From a virus, in the IMG/VR virus record IMGVR_UViG_3300008459_000008, positions 42,240 through 106,239 of that record: a DNA stretch of 64,000 bases. One strand, written 5' to 3'. How positions within the stretch are numbered: position 1 is the stretch's first letter; each line of letters begins with the position of its first letter. The notes under the pieces were generated by a model, which saw only the letters and a list, made by a program, of their open reading frames with translations, did no database searches and had not been told where the DNA came from. The position numbers and the translations under genes were made by a program. This document shows, in pieces, positions 55,881 through 62,837 of the stretch.

Positions 55881-56105
55881 ATGAATTTGGGTGGTCCGAA
55901 AATATATGTATTAGCAACTGGTGAAGTTTATCAAAAGTTAAAAGATAAAAAGATTATAGTAGGTTTGAAAGGTATTGATATGACTAATACCTATGGAATT
56001 GGCGGACCATTAGACCATTGCGCGACAACTCGTTTTGTGGGTACAGATGAGTGGCAATGTTTTGACACATTAGAAGAAGCTAGGGAAGCTGCTTCTAAGT
56101 TGTAG
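55881..56105 (+). CDS. Small unknown protein
   Basis: A 74-residue protein (MNLGGPKIYVLATGEVYQKL at the start) with a likely beta-beta-alpha fold and WQCFDTLEEAREAASKL ending. An ATATATA box lies 19 nt upstream. No family recognised. Its end overlaps the convergent 56095 gene by 11 nt. Confidence 0.65.
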   Translation: MNLGGPKIYVLATGEVYQKLKDKKIIVGLKGIDMTNTYGIGGPLDHCATTRFVGTDEWQCFDTLEEAREAASKL

Positions 56106-58068
56106 ATTTTAACATTATAATCTGAGCCAAGAAGTTTTTATCAGAAATAAGATTACTTAATTGAGCATCTACAAGTTCAAACATTAGTTCAACTGTGGAA
56201 TTTGATAGGGGTTCAATTTTATATTTATCAATAAATTGATTAACTAAGGATTGGTTATCATTAAGATGTTGTGGTCTATTCTTCCTTCTTGGTTTACCAA
56301 ATTCATTTCTCTCAGATTCTTTATATGAGAAATAGATTAACATTTTCATTAATTCTCCAATAGTTTCATTTGTATTGTCCCCAAAGAATCTTCTAAGGTC
56401 ACTTCTAAATCCACCCCTTAATGATACAATGTCTTTGAATCTATTTATTTGTGTATCAGCAAAATTAAACTCTTTTAATTTAGTAAGTAAGTCTTCTTGT
56501 GTAATTTTTTCAACCTTAGACATATACTCATCTAAATCAACATAAAAAGAGTCACCTAATTTGTTGATATCATAGTCCTGTTCATCTGCTTCTTGTTCTG
56601 TTACCATAGATCCATCTTCTAATTTGTAAACTAAAAGTGTTCCATTTCTGAATAGATATTCATTAGCAAATGGACTTTTGAACACACAAGCAGATAAACA
56701 TATCTTATTTTTATATTCAATAAAGTATTCATCAGCTAAACCCCTTGTCATAAAGTTATCAGGTACCCAAGTTTGATCCTCAGAACTATAATATACTTCC
56801 ATAGCATCATTTGCATATACCCAATCACCTAAGTAATCAGAGTTTACCGCATCTTCTTCTAAATAATAGTTACTGTCATATTCAGAATAAACTACATCAG
56901 CTTCATTACTTACATACTCGTCTTTGTATTCCAAGTAATAAGCATCATCTGAATGTATATAAGACTGCAAATCTTCAGCAAAAACAGCGTATTCTTCATC
57001 AATATATTCACCAAGGTATTCCGAATAGATGCCAGTTTGTGCTTCTTCATAATCACCACCAGTGCTTTCTAATCTAATCCAATCTTGATTGTTATCATCA
57101 AATTCATTTGAATCAGTGCTTAATACTTTCAAATCTCTGTTTAGATATTTGAATGTATCCATATAAGGATAGTACTGGAAATTAGATTTATCCAAAGTAA
57201 CTTGCTTATGTTGATAACTATCTCCATAAACCATATAACCTTTATCTTTACCCCACTGCTTGAAAAGATTAACATCTTCATCATTATTAGCATAAGGTCT
57301 ATCTAAATAAGTTGAACCGTTATCTAATTTCCAAATAAGCGCTCTACCAATGATTTTATCAGGATCTGTTCCTTTCATAATAACCATAGATACCTGGTTT
57401 GTGTTTTCTGTATAAATGTTTAGATATCTCTGACATCTATCATAACGCATACAAGAATTAGCTAAGTGGTACTGAGGGTCTTCATAATTATTTTCATCAT
57501 ACCACTTTCTAATATCTTCCCCTTGAACTACCTCGAACTTATCTTTTTTAGTTGTTTGGAAATCTCTATAAGCTTTGAACTTATCAACAAAAGCATTTAT
57601 ATCATTTTGATCTATCTTAATTAGGGCATCAGTTGTTTTCTGAAGGACTTTTGTAACAAACCTACCAATTTGAAGTTCGGTTCTTTGTTGATTCCAAACA
57701 GCGTTAGTTTGACTGTTTTTTAATCTGTACATTTTATTCAAGTAGTCTTCTGGTAATTGTCCTTTTAATTGACCTTGGTTTTTAGATTCAGGATCTCCTG
57801 CTTCTTTATCTAACATTCTTAAGACACGATTGACTTGGATAAATGTAACCTTATCATTACCAGTACCTAAATCAACATAAGTCATATCTGTTTTATACTC
57901 ATCACTTTGTTCAGCGTAGTATAAAACCTTAGCTACTTTATCACCCTTATTGGATAAAGCATATAAAGTGTCTTTAAAAGCTTTTGAATAGTAAAGTGGT
58001 GCGTCTAATTTCAAATATTCCTCTAGTAATAACTCTAGAAAATCACTGTATTTACTTGCAAATTTCAT
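56095..58068 (-). CDS. SCMR-family protein C with Tyr/Asp-rich repeats
   Basis: Start taken at the ATG at 58068 (657 residues), 5 nt after an ATATATA box; the N-terminus is MKFASKYSDFLELLLEEYL. The core LANSCMRYDRCQRYLNIY, IIGRALIWKLDNG, DRPYANNDED and FKQWGKDKGY (about 215-300) makes it a third paralogue of the 28681 and 31972 products. Unlike them it has a long Tyr/Asp-rich region (about 370-470) of repeats of about 17-20 residues, each like YS.Y...Y...[DE]DAV, then a helical C-terminal domain. Function unknown; the repeats may bind metal or protein. Confidence 0.75.
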   Translation of the reverse strand: MKFASKYSDFLELLLEEYLKLDAPLYYSKAFKDTLYALSNKGDKVAKVLYYAEQSDEYKTDMTYVDLGTGNDKVTFIQVNRVLRMLDKEAGDPESKNQGQLKGQLPEDYLNKMYRLKNSQTNAVWNQQRTELQIGRFVTKVLQKTTDALIKIDQNDINAFVDKFKAYRDFQTTKKDKFEVVQGEDIRKWYDENNYEDPQYHLANSCMRYDRCQRYLNIYTENTNQVSMVIMKGTDPDKIIGRALIWKLDNGSTYLDRPYANNDEDVNLFKQWGKDKGYMVYGDSYQHKQVTLDKSNFQYYPYMDTFKYLNRDLKVLSTDSNEFDDNNQDWIRLESTGGDYEEAQTGIYSEYLGEYIDEEYAVFAEDLQSYIHSDDAYYLEYKDEYVSNEADVVYSEYDSNYYLEEDAVNSDYLGDWVYANDAMEVYYSSEDQTWVPDNFMTRGLADEYFIEYKNKICLSACVFKSPFANEYLFRNGTLLVYKLEDGSMVTEQEADEQDYDINKLGDSFYVDLDEYMSKVEKITQEDLLTKLKEFNFADTQINRFKDIVSLRGGFRSDLRRFFGDNTNETIGELMKMLIYFSYKESERNEFGKPRRKNRPQHLNDNQSLVNQFIDKYKIEPLSNSTVELMFELVDAQLSNLISDKNFLAQIIMLKSTT

Positions 58069-58090
58069 ATTATTATATATAAAAAAAATA

Positions 58091-58107
58091 GGGGTTAAAA
58101 TAACCCC
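58091..58107 (-). terminator. Intrinsic terminator
   Basis: GGGGTTA (58091-58097) pairs with TAACCCC (58101-58107); on the minus strand it is followed by a T run, ending the adhesin gene. Confidence 0.85.
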
Positions 58108-58113
58108 CACTTT

Positions 58114-60366
58114 TTATTCGAGTATTAAAACTTTTTCACATTCAAACTCGTTTCTTCTAATTAAAAATTTATTTTTTTCTAAAGTATTTAATTTCTTACC
58201 GTTTAAATCATAATATCTAAATTCAGATTTACTTGGTTCAAATCCCATTTCATTTACAACATAAATCGGATTACTAATTGTATTATTTGAAACAATTCTA
58301 TAATAACTTATTCCCTTATAAGGATTTGTATCAAACCAAACATTATTTTCAGTCTGACCAACCACTTCCCATACTCCGTTGATATATTTTTGAATTTTAA
58401 CTTGACCCCAATCACTTAAAGTCCATTCCAATCTATTTTGTGAACCAAATGTTTTACCTTTGAATGAAATGATATTTAAAGGAAGAGGAATATCTAAACT
58501 ACCAAACATCGTAAAGTTATCAACTCTTGAAGTGCCAGCAGTTTGAATAGTACCACCCAATAAAGCATCTGTGGATGTATTTGTGACTCTGAAATAAACC
58601 GCAGGTTGGTCATTTATTTCAGTTACACCAGTCAAATCAAAAGAAATTGTGGATTCAGATTGATTGGATGTTGAAGACCAAGAATAAGCAGTATTGGATG
58701 TATTATTAAATGGAACGGAGTAATTTGATATATCTGTGAAATCTACACCATTTATACTCCATTGTAATTTGAAATTCTTTGGACCAGTTCCACTGGATGT
58801 TTGGTCGAAAGTTAATTTGATGATAGTAGTATATTGAGTATTAACTTGAAATTGAAAATAATCTCCTACTCCCCAATGAGTTGAACCGATGGATTTAGTA
58901 CTACCATTACCAACTAATGACGACCATACTGTTGATGATGAATTGTGAAATCCACTAATAGATGTATTTGTTGTTTGTTCACCTAGATCTGCTTGAGAAT
59001 TTGTCACTGTTGGTGTTTGACCAGTACCAGAAAAACTCAAAGCCTCAAATGACCATCTTGATACAGGATCATCAACCATCAAATCCTTTGAAATACTTAC
59101 AGCGGCATTGAAATTACCATCACCGTTTTGTATAGCAGTTATTGTAGTAATTCCTATACCTACTATATGAATATTCCCATTAACTATTGTAGCCACATTC
59201 ACATCAGAACTCGTATAAGTTACTGGTAGACCAGAACTTGAATATCCCTCTGGTAGAAAATCCAAATCATAAATTGACTTATAAGGTAAATCATCAAAAG
59301 TTATAGTTTGATTTGCCTTAGATACGAAATTACCTGAAGAAGGTGTTGTAATATTAACATTAGACGCGCCAGTTGAACTTAAAACAATATTCACATTATT
59401 GTAGTTTCCTGACACGTTTGCGGTTGATGACAACCTAATTCTAAGTGTGCCGGAAGCAGATCCACTTGACTGTGTGAAAGTTGCGGTATTACCATAATTA
59501 TTACCATCACTTGAAACCTCAAACCCAATTGGTGCAGTTGCTGTAATATTAGCATTGAGATTTGATCCAGATATAGAAAAACTTTGGATTGATGATGGTG
59601 TCCCATATGTAGTTGTGAATGGTTGTGTAGTTGCAGATCCAGTAATGACTGGTGATGGATACGTAGCAGTAACAGAAATATCATCAATTCCGATTGCTTG
59701 TGAATTAGATCCATTAGCCGCCCCAACAGTTAATTGCCATCTAAGATAGATTGAAGAGTTTTGAGGAATATTCAGACTACTAATATTAAAAGCTGATTTT
59801 TGAATTATTCCACAATTTGTAGAGTTTGGATTACCTGTTGGATTGAAACTATAAGTAGAAGAACCTGTTGGTAACAAAGATGATGAAATGTCACCTGATG
59901 TAAAGGCAGTCCAAGTGGAACCGTTTGTAGAATAAAAGAATTGTACAGAGGCCGCGGTTGATTGTATTCTATATCTTTCTAGATTATAGGAGATTGATAA
60001 AGAAATAATATTTTTTGTATTAGTATTCCTATACATCCCCATAAGACTAAAAGGACCAGTCAGGCTTGTAGAAGACATAGCGCCAGGACATCTTTCACTA
60101 CTTGAAGAACCAAAGTTGTATGTACCACCAGTTGTCGGTGAACCAGAAGAGGATTGTACATTTACAGATCTTGTACCACCTGAAAAAGTTGGTGTTGTAC
60201 TTCTTTGAACTCTCCAGTTTGTAGATAATGCATTCGAAGTCAAAGTAGACATCGAATTAAAATTTTCAACCACGGGAGTTGAATTAGCAAGGTTTATCTG
60301 TGAATAACTTTGCGTGAACAAAAGACTTAAAATGAATGTGAAAATAGATTTTAACAAGTTTTTCAT
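58114..60366 (-). CDS. Secreted adhesin-like protein, T9SS-type architecture
   Basis: The 750-residue product has a signal peptide (about 1-22, ending SYSQ), an N-terminal jelly-roll-like domain with IYLRWQLTVGAANGSNSQAI (about 215), an Ig-like domain with SISGSNLNANITATAPIGFE and GYNVNI-type strands, an MBG-like domain (TYTSSDVNVATIVNGNIHIV), a further jelly-roll, and near the C-terminus LNIISFKGKTFGSQNRLEWT and YKGISYYRIVSNN, the module that typically precedes a T9SS tail. The final 45 residues (YYDLNGKKLNTLEKNKFLI) fit a sorting domain. It is probably a surface or secreted adhesin. ATATATA box 24 nt upstream. Confidence 0.75.
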   Translation of the reverse strand: MKNLLKSIFTFILSLLFTQSYSQINLANSTPVVENFNSMSTLTSNALSTNWRVQRSTTPTFSGGTRSVNVQSSSGSPTTGGTYNFGSSSSERCPGAMSSTSLTGPFSLMGMYRNTNTKNIISLSISYNLERYRIQSTAASVQFFYSTNGSTWTAFTSGDISSSLLPTGSSTYSFNPTGNPNSTNCGIIQKSAFNISSLNIPQNSSIYLRWQLTVGAANGSNSQAIGIDDISVTATYPSPVITGSATTQPFTTTYGTPSSIQSFSISGSNLNANITATAPIGFEVSSDGNNYGNTATFTQSSGSASGTLRIRLSSTANVSGNYNNVNIVLSSTGASNVNITTPSSGNFVSKANQTITFDDLPYKSIYDLDFLPEGYSSSGLPVTYTSSDVNVATIVNGNIHIVGIGITTITAIQNGDGNFNAAVSISKDLMVDDPVSRWSFEALSFSGTGQTPTVTNSQADLGEQTTNTSISGFHNSSSTVWSSLVGNGSTKSIGSTHWGVGDYFQFQVNTQYTTIIKLTFDQTSSGTGPKNFKLQWSINGVDFTDISNYSVPFNNTSNTAYSWSSTSNQSESTISFDLTGVTEINDQPAVYFRVTNTSTDALLGGTIQTAGTSRVDNFTMFGSLDIPLPLNIISFKGKTFGSQNRLEWTLSDWGQVKIQKYINGVWEVVGQTENNVWFDTNPYKGISYYRIVSNNTISNPIYVVNEMGFEPSKSEFRYYDLNGKKLNTLEKNKFLIRRNEFECEKVLILE

Positions 60367-60390
60367 ATGATTATTTTTATGTTTTTATTT

Positions 60391-60397
60391 TATATAT
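60391..60397 (-). promoter_or_regulatory. ATATATA box for adhesin gene
   Basis: The box lies 24 nt before the start at 60366. Confidence 0.4.
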
Positions 60398-60451
60398 CAA
60401 AATAAAAACATAAGTTTAATCTTACAAAAATATTAAAATAATACAATTTTA

Positions 60452-60916
60452 TTAATTTTTTTGATTAAATGGGTCATTCTTTAGACTATCAACTATTTTT
60501 CTGATCCTTTCTTTCATGGTATTGCCATATTCTTTAGGTAATTTTTTTTGAAAAATAATTTCATATTCGTGGCAAAGTAGATCCCTTTCCTTTTGATTTA
60601 GTTGTTGAGCCACTTCATCAAGTCTCAATTTATAGGATTCTCTTACAATTGTTGATGCTAAAAGATTAATAGATGGGGCACCAACAGTCCTCAAAGGTAT
60701 GTTGATAATACCATCATCGGATTTTGGGATGGTATCAGCAGAAATCAAAATTTTATCACAATAATCACTCACAAGCACGAAAGATGTAGCATCAGATTCT
60801 TTGATCAAATCAATCGCAGCTTGAATTTTCAAAGAAAACGTTTCATCGACTATAACTTTAAACTGAGCATTTGAGATATTTACTAGAAAGATAAAGGGTA
60901 GAAATAATTTTTTCAT
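60452..60916 (-). CDS. Small secreted protein of unknown function
   Basis: Start taken at the ATG at 60916 (154 residues), giving a signal peptide MKKLFLPFIFLVNISNAQ. A segment LLASTIVRESYKLRLDE followed by LLCHEYEI looks like a zinc peptidase helix (V-H-E-x-x-H ... E) whose ligands have been replaced (RESYK), so it is probably inactive as such; this reading is tentative. A host-type promoter lies upstream. Confidence 0.6.
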   Translation of the reverse strand: MKKLFLPFIFLVNISNAQFKVIVDETFSLKIQAAIDLIKESDATSFVLVSDYCDKILISADTIPKSDDGIINIPLRTVGAPSINLLASTIVRESYKLRLDEVAQQLNQKERDLLCHEYEIIFQKKLPKEYGNTMKERIRKIVDSLKNDPFNQKN

Positions 60917-60949
60917 AATAAGTTTATGTATAAATCTAGGATAAGTCCA

Positions 60950-60979
60950 CAAATGTAAAAATATTATTTTGATATACAA
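60950..60979 (-). promoter_or_regulatory. Host-type promoter
   Basis: On the minus strand TTG (60979-60977), a 19-nt spacer and TACATTTG (60957-60950) match the Bacteroidota consensus. The start at 60916 is 33 nt downstream. Confidence 0.7.
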
Positions 60980-60992
60980 ATAAATATCAAAA

Positions 60993-61154
60993 TTAATTAC
61001 AATGAAAAAGGTCACCATCGGTGACCTTTTTATCTTTTTTTCGACAATATTTCTTTTTTGAAACAACAACCCTCGTTGTGAAACGAGCATCATTACCCGT
61101 ATCCCTAATCAAAAGGTCTCGTTTTATTTTTTTGAAATTAATTGTCTGTTTCAT
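60993..61154 (-). CDS. Small basic protein containing a terminator
   Basis: A 53-residue frame starting at the ATG at 61154, overlapping the upstream gene by 17 nt (translational coupling). It contains RDTGNDARFTTRVVVSKKKY and CRKKDKK, the 'aRF..RVV..KK.Y.RK' pattern of small phage proteins. Its last 13 codons lie across a perfect intrinsic terminator (61005-61031), so many messages would end inside the gene. Confidence 0.5.
   Translation of the reverse strand: MKQTINFKKIKRDLLIRDTGNDARFTTRVVVSKKKYCRKKDKKVTDGDLFHCN
61005..61031. terminator. Bidirectional intrinsic terminator
   Basis: AAAAAGGTCACC (61005-61016) pairs with GGTGACCTTTTT (61020-61031) around a 3-nt loop. It works in both directions. 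Confidence 0.9.
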
Positions 61155-61323
61155 TTTTTGATTTGTTAATTTTCTGCCCCACTTTTTCGAAAGAATCCTC
61201 AAGAATGTAGAGGCACAACATAGTTGTGACCATATCAGTAACACCAAGAAGATAGTACATAAAAGCCCCAATCAGCCATACAAAGTGACCGTAAATTTTA
61301 ATAAAGTTTAGTATATTTTTCAT
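61138..61323 (-). CDS. Small membrane protein
   Basis: A 61-residue protein with two likely membrane stretches (FVWLIGAFMYYLLGVTDMVT and TMLCLYILEDSF) after a basic start MKNILNFIKIYGH. A host-type promoter ends 4 nt before the ATG, so the message is leaderless. It overlaps the next gene by 17 nt. It could be a small inner-membrane protein, for example for lysis or superinfection exclusion; this is inference. Confidence 0.6.
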   Translation of the reverse strand: MKNILNFIKIYGHFVWLIGAFMYYLLGVTDMVTTMLCLYILEDSFEKVGQKINKSKNETDN

Positions 61324-61327
61324 AATA

Positions 61328-61360
61328 CAAATATACGACTTTTTTTGATAATGGTTACAA
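61328..61360 (-). promoter_or_regulatory. Host-type promoter
   Basis: On the minus strand TTG, a 22-nt spacer and TATATTTG (61335-61328) match the consensus. The ATG at 61323 follows after 4 nt. Confidence 0.55.
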
Positions 61361-61365
61361 AAAAT

Positions 61366-61839
61366 TTAATATTTCCATTCAATTTTTTGAAGAGACTTAA
61401 ATGGTTTTTTAGTAACTCTTTCTAAAATGGCTATTCCATAACAACCTTTGACTACTCTTTTCTCTTCGTCGAGAACTTGTTTTGTTTCAATCATTAAAAA
61501 GTAATTTTCAGTCCTTTTCATAGGCTGATATCTTAACATATAATCATCCTTTGTTATTAGTTTTTTTGTTAAAACGTGTCTATTTAAAGTGATCAAAGAA
61601 ACTTTCAAGGTATCTCCTAAATCTTTTGATTGAAATAAAAACGCTAATTTGGTTTTGTAACTAACATCGTTTAATTTGACGTAAGTCGTTTGACCAGATT
61701 TTACTTGAAAAACTACTTTGTCATATAAAACATAAGGGATTATATCAATACTATCCAATTTATTAGATAGTAAATCAAAACACTGTGAGTATAAGGTGTT
61801 TGTAATTAAAAATAATGTTAAAAATAAAAAAACCCTCAT
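61366..61839 (-). CDS. Small secreted protein of unknown function
   Basis: A 157-residue product with signal peptide MRVFLFLTLFLITNTLYSQ and a beta-rich mature part. The start codon and the first codons of the signal peptide overlap the hairpin and T run of the tRNA terminator (61825-61863), so read-through is needed to make the message. No family recognised. Confidence 0.65.
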   Translation of the reverse strand: MRVFLFLTLFLITNTLYSQCFDLLSNKLDSIDIIPYVLYDKVVFQVKSGQTTYVKLNDVSYKTKLAFLFQSKDLGDTLKVSLITLNRHVLTKKLITKDDYMLRYQPMKRTENYFLMIETKQVLDEEKRVVKGCYGIAILERVTKKPFKSLQKIEWKY

Positions 61840-61863
61840 AATCTATTTATTAAATTATGAGGG
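61825..61863 (-). terminator. tRNA terminator overlapping a start codon
   Basis: On the minus strand CCCTCATAAT (61863-61854) pairs with ATTATGAGGG (61842-61833), followed by TTTTTTTATTTTT. The ATG of the 61366 gene (61839-61837) is in the second arm. Confidence 0.75.
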
Positions 61864-61878
61864 TGGGATTTTGGTGTG

Positions 61879-61984
61879 TGGGCCCTGTTGGATTCGAACC
61901 AACTACCTGCGGTTTATTTCTTCCAAGTGAATAAATACTATTCAAAAATGAGACCGCTGCTCTGACCGATTGAGCTAAGAGCCC
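61879..61984 (-). tRNA. tRNA with a 39-nt anticodon loop, CAT anticodon possible
   Basis: On the minus strand the acceptor stem (61984-61978 with 61886-61880), D arm (61975-61959, AGCTC/GAGC type), anticodon stem GCGGT/ACCGC (61957-61953 with 61913-61909), variable loop and T arm (61903-61887, TTCGAA loop) are all canonical. The anticodon loop, however, is 39 nt long (61952-61914). It begins CTCAT and ends AA, so removing 32 nt would leave CTCATAA with anticodon CAT (Met/Ile2-type). The insert contains a small hairpin (GAATA/TATTC). CCA is not encoded. Confidence 0.8.
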
Positions 61985-62020
61985 TTTATTTTGTTATATT
62001 TAAAATTAAATGATTGTTTC

Positions 62021-62059
62021 GAACTTGCGTTTTTAATACATAAAAATAAATGCGAGTTC
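62021..62059 (+). promoter_or_regulatory. Hairpin just before homing-nuclease start
   Basis: GAACTTGCGT (62021-62030) pairs with ATGCGAGTTC (62050-62059), 10 bp with two G-T pairs, ending 1 nt before the ATG. It could hide the ribosome entry site, as leader hairpins do for T4 homing nucleases. Confidence 0.55.
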
Positions 62060-62060
62060 A

Positions 62061-62702
62061 ATGTTTTATACTGTTTACAAAATTACAAACAAAATAAATA
62101 ATAAAATTTATATTGGTGTTCATAAAACAAAGAATTTGGATGATAATTATATGGGATCCGGTAATAAAATTAAATTAGCAATAAAAAAATACGGAGTTGA
62201 AAATTTTGTCAAAGAATATCTCGCAATATTTGATAATCCTGAAGATATGTTTGATATGGAATCCAAAATTGTGAACGAAGAATTTATTTCTAATAAAGAA
62301 ACTTATAATATGACTATTGGTGGAAATGGATCCTGGGATTATGTAAATAATAACTTATCGATGGAAGAAAAAATAAATCACGGCAAGTGGTTGAGTGATA
62401 ATTATGCATCAAAGGGAGGTTCTTGGAAGAATTATGAAAAAAGAATTAAGGTTTGGAGTGTAGTTCCACTCGAGATTAGGCAGGAAAATGCCAGAAAAAT
62501 GGGTTACAAATTTGGTGGACAAAACAAATTCGAAAAAATAGAAATAGACAAAAGATTGGGATTGATTAAGGATATTGATCTGACAGAATTTGGTTGGGTC
62601 AAAAAGGTTGCAGATATTCTTCAAATATCACATACACAAGCCAAAAGATTTATAAAGAAGTATTATAAGGGGGAATATTATCAACGCAAAAGTCCAAGTT
62701 GA
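62061..62702 (+). CDS. GIY-YIG homing endonuclease
   Basis: The 213-residue product has YTVYKITNKINNKIYIGVHK (the GIY...YIG strands), LDDNYMGSG and AIKKYGVENFVKEYL, then a Glu (MESKIVNEEF) and an NUMOD-like linker; a helix-turn-helix (VADILQISHTQAKRFI) at the C-terminus probably reads the target. It would cut and spread itself into intron-less or insert-less alleles. It lies between two tRNA-type elements, on the opposite strand to both, a free-standing homing gene. Confidence 0.8.
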   Translation: MFYTVYKITNKINNKIYIGVHKTKNLDDNYMGSGNKIKLAIKKYGVENFVKEYLAIFDNPEDMFDMESKIVNEEFISNKETYNMTIGGNGSWDYVNNNLSMEEKINHGKWLSDNYASKGGSWKNYEKRIKVWSVVPLEIRQENARKMGYKFGGQNKFEKIEIDKRLGLIKDIDLTEFGWVKKVADILQISHTQAKRFIKKYYKGEYYQRKSPS

Positions 62703-62709
62703 TATTGTG

Positions 62710-62785
62710 TCGGCAAGATGGGGATCGAACCCATATGCACCTATTACCCTTTCGACACTTTATAAGAGTGAGGGGATACTCGCCG
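62710..62785 (-). tRNA. tRNA-like element with degenerate D/anticodon region
   Basis: On the minus strand the acceptor stem (CGGCGAG/CTTGCCG, 62785-62779 with 62717-62711) and T arm (62734-62718, ATGGG TTCGATC CCCAT) are perfect and the total length is 76 nt. No ordinary D arm is found. A hairpin CACT-CTTATAA-AGTG could be an anticodon arm (TAT anticodon) but sits too near the 5' end. Either a D-arm-less or altered tRNA, or a pseudogene. Confidence 0.55.
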
Positions 62786-62837
62786 AAGTGATTTGTTATA
62801 CAAAGATAATACAAAAATGTTTAGTTACAAAGAAAAA

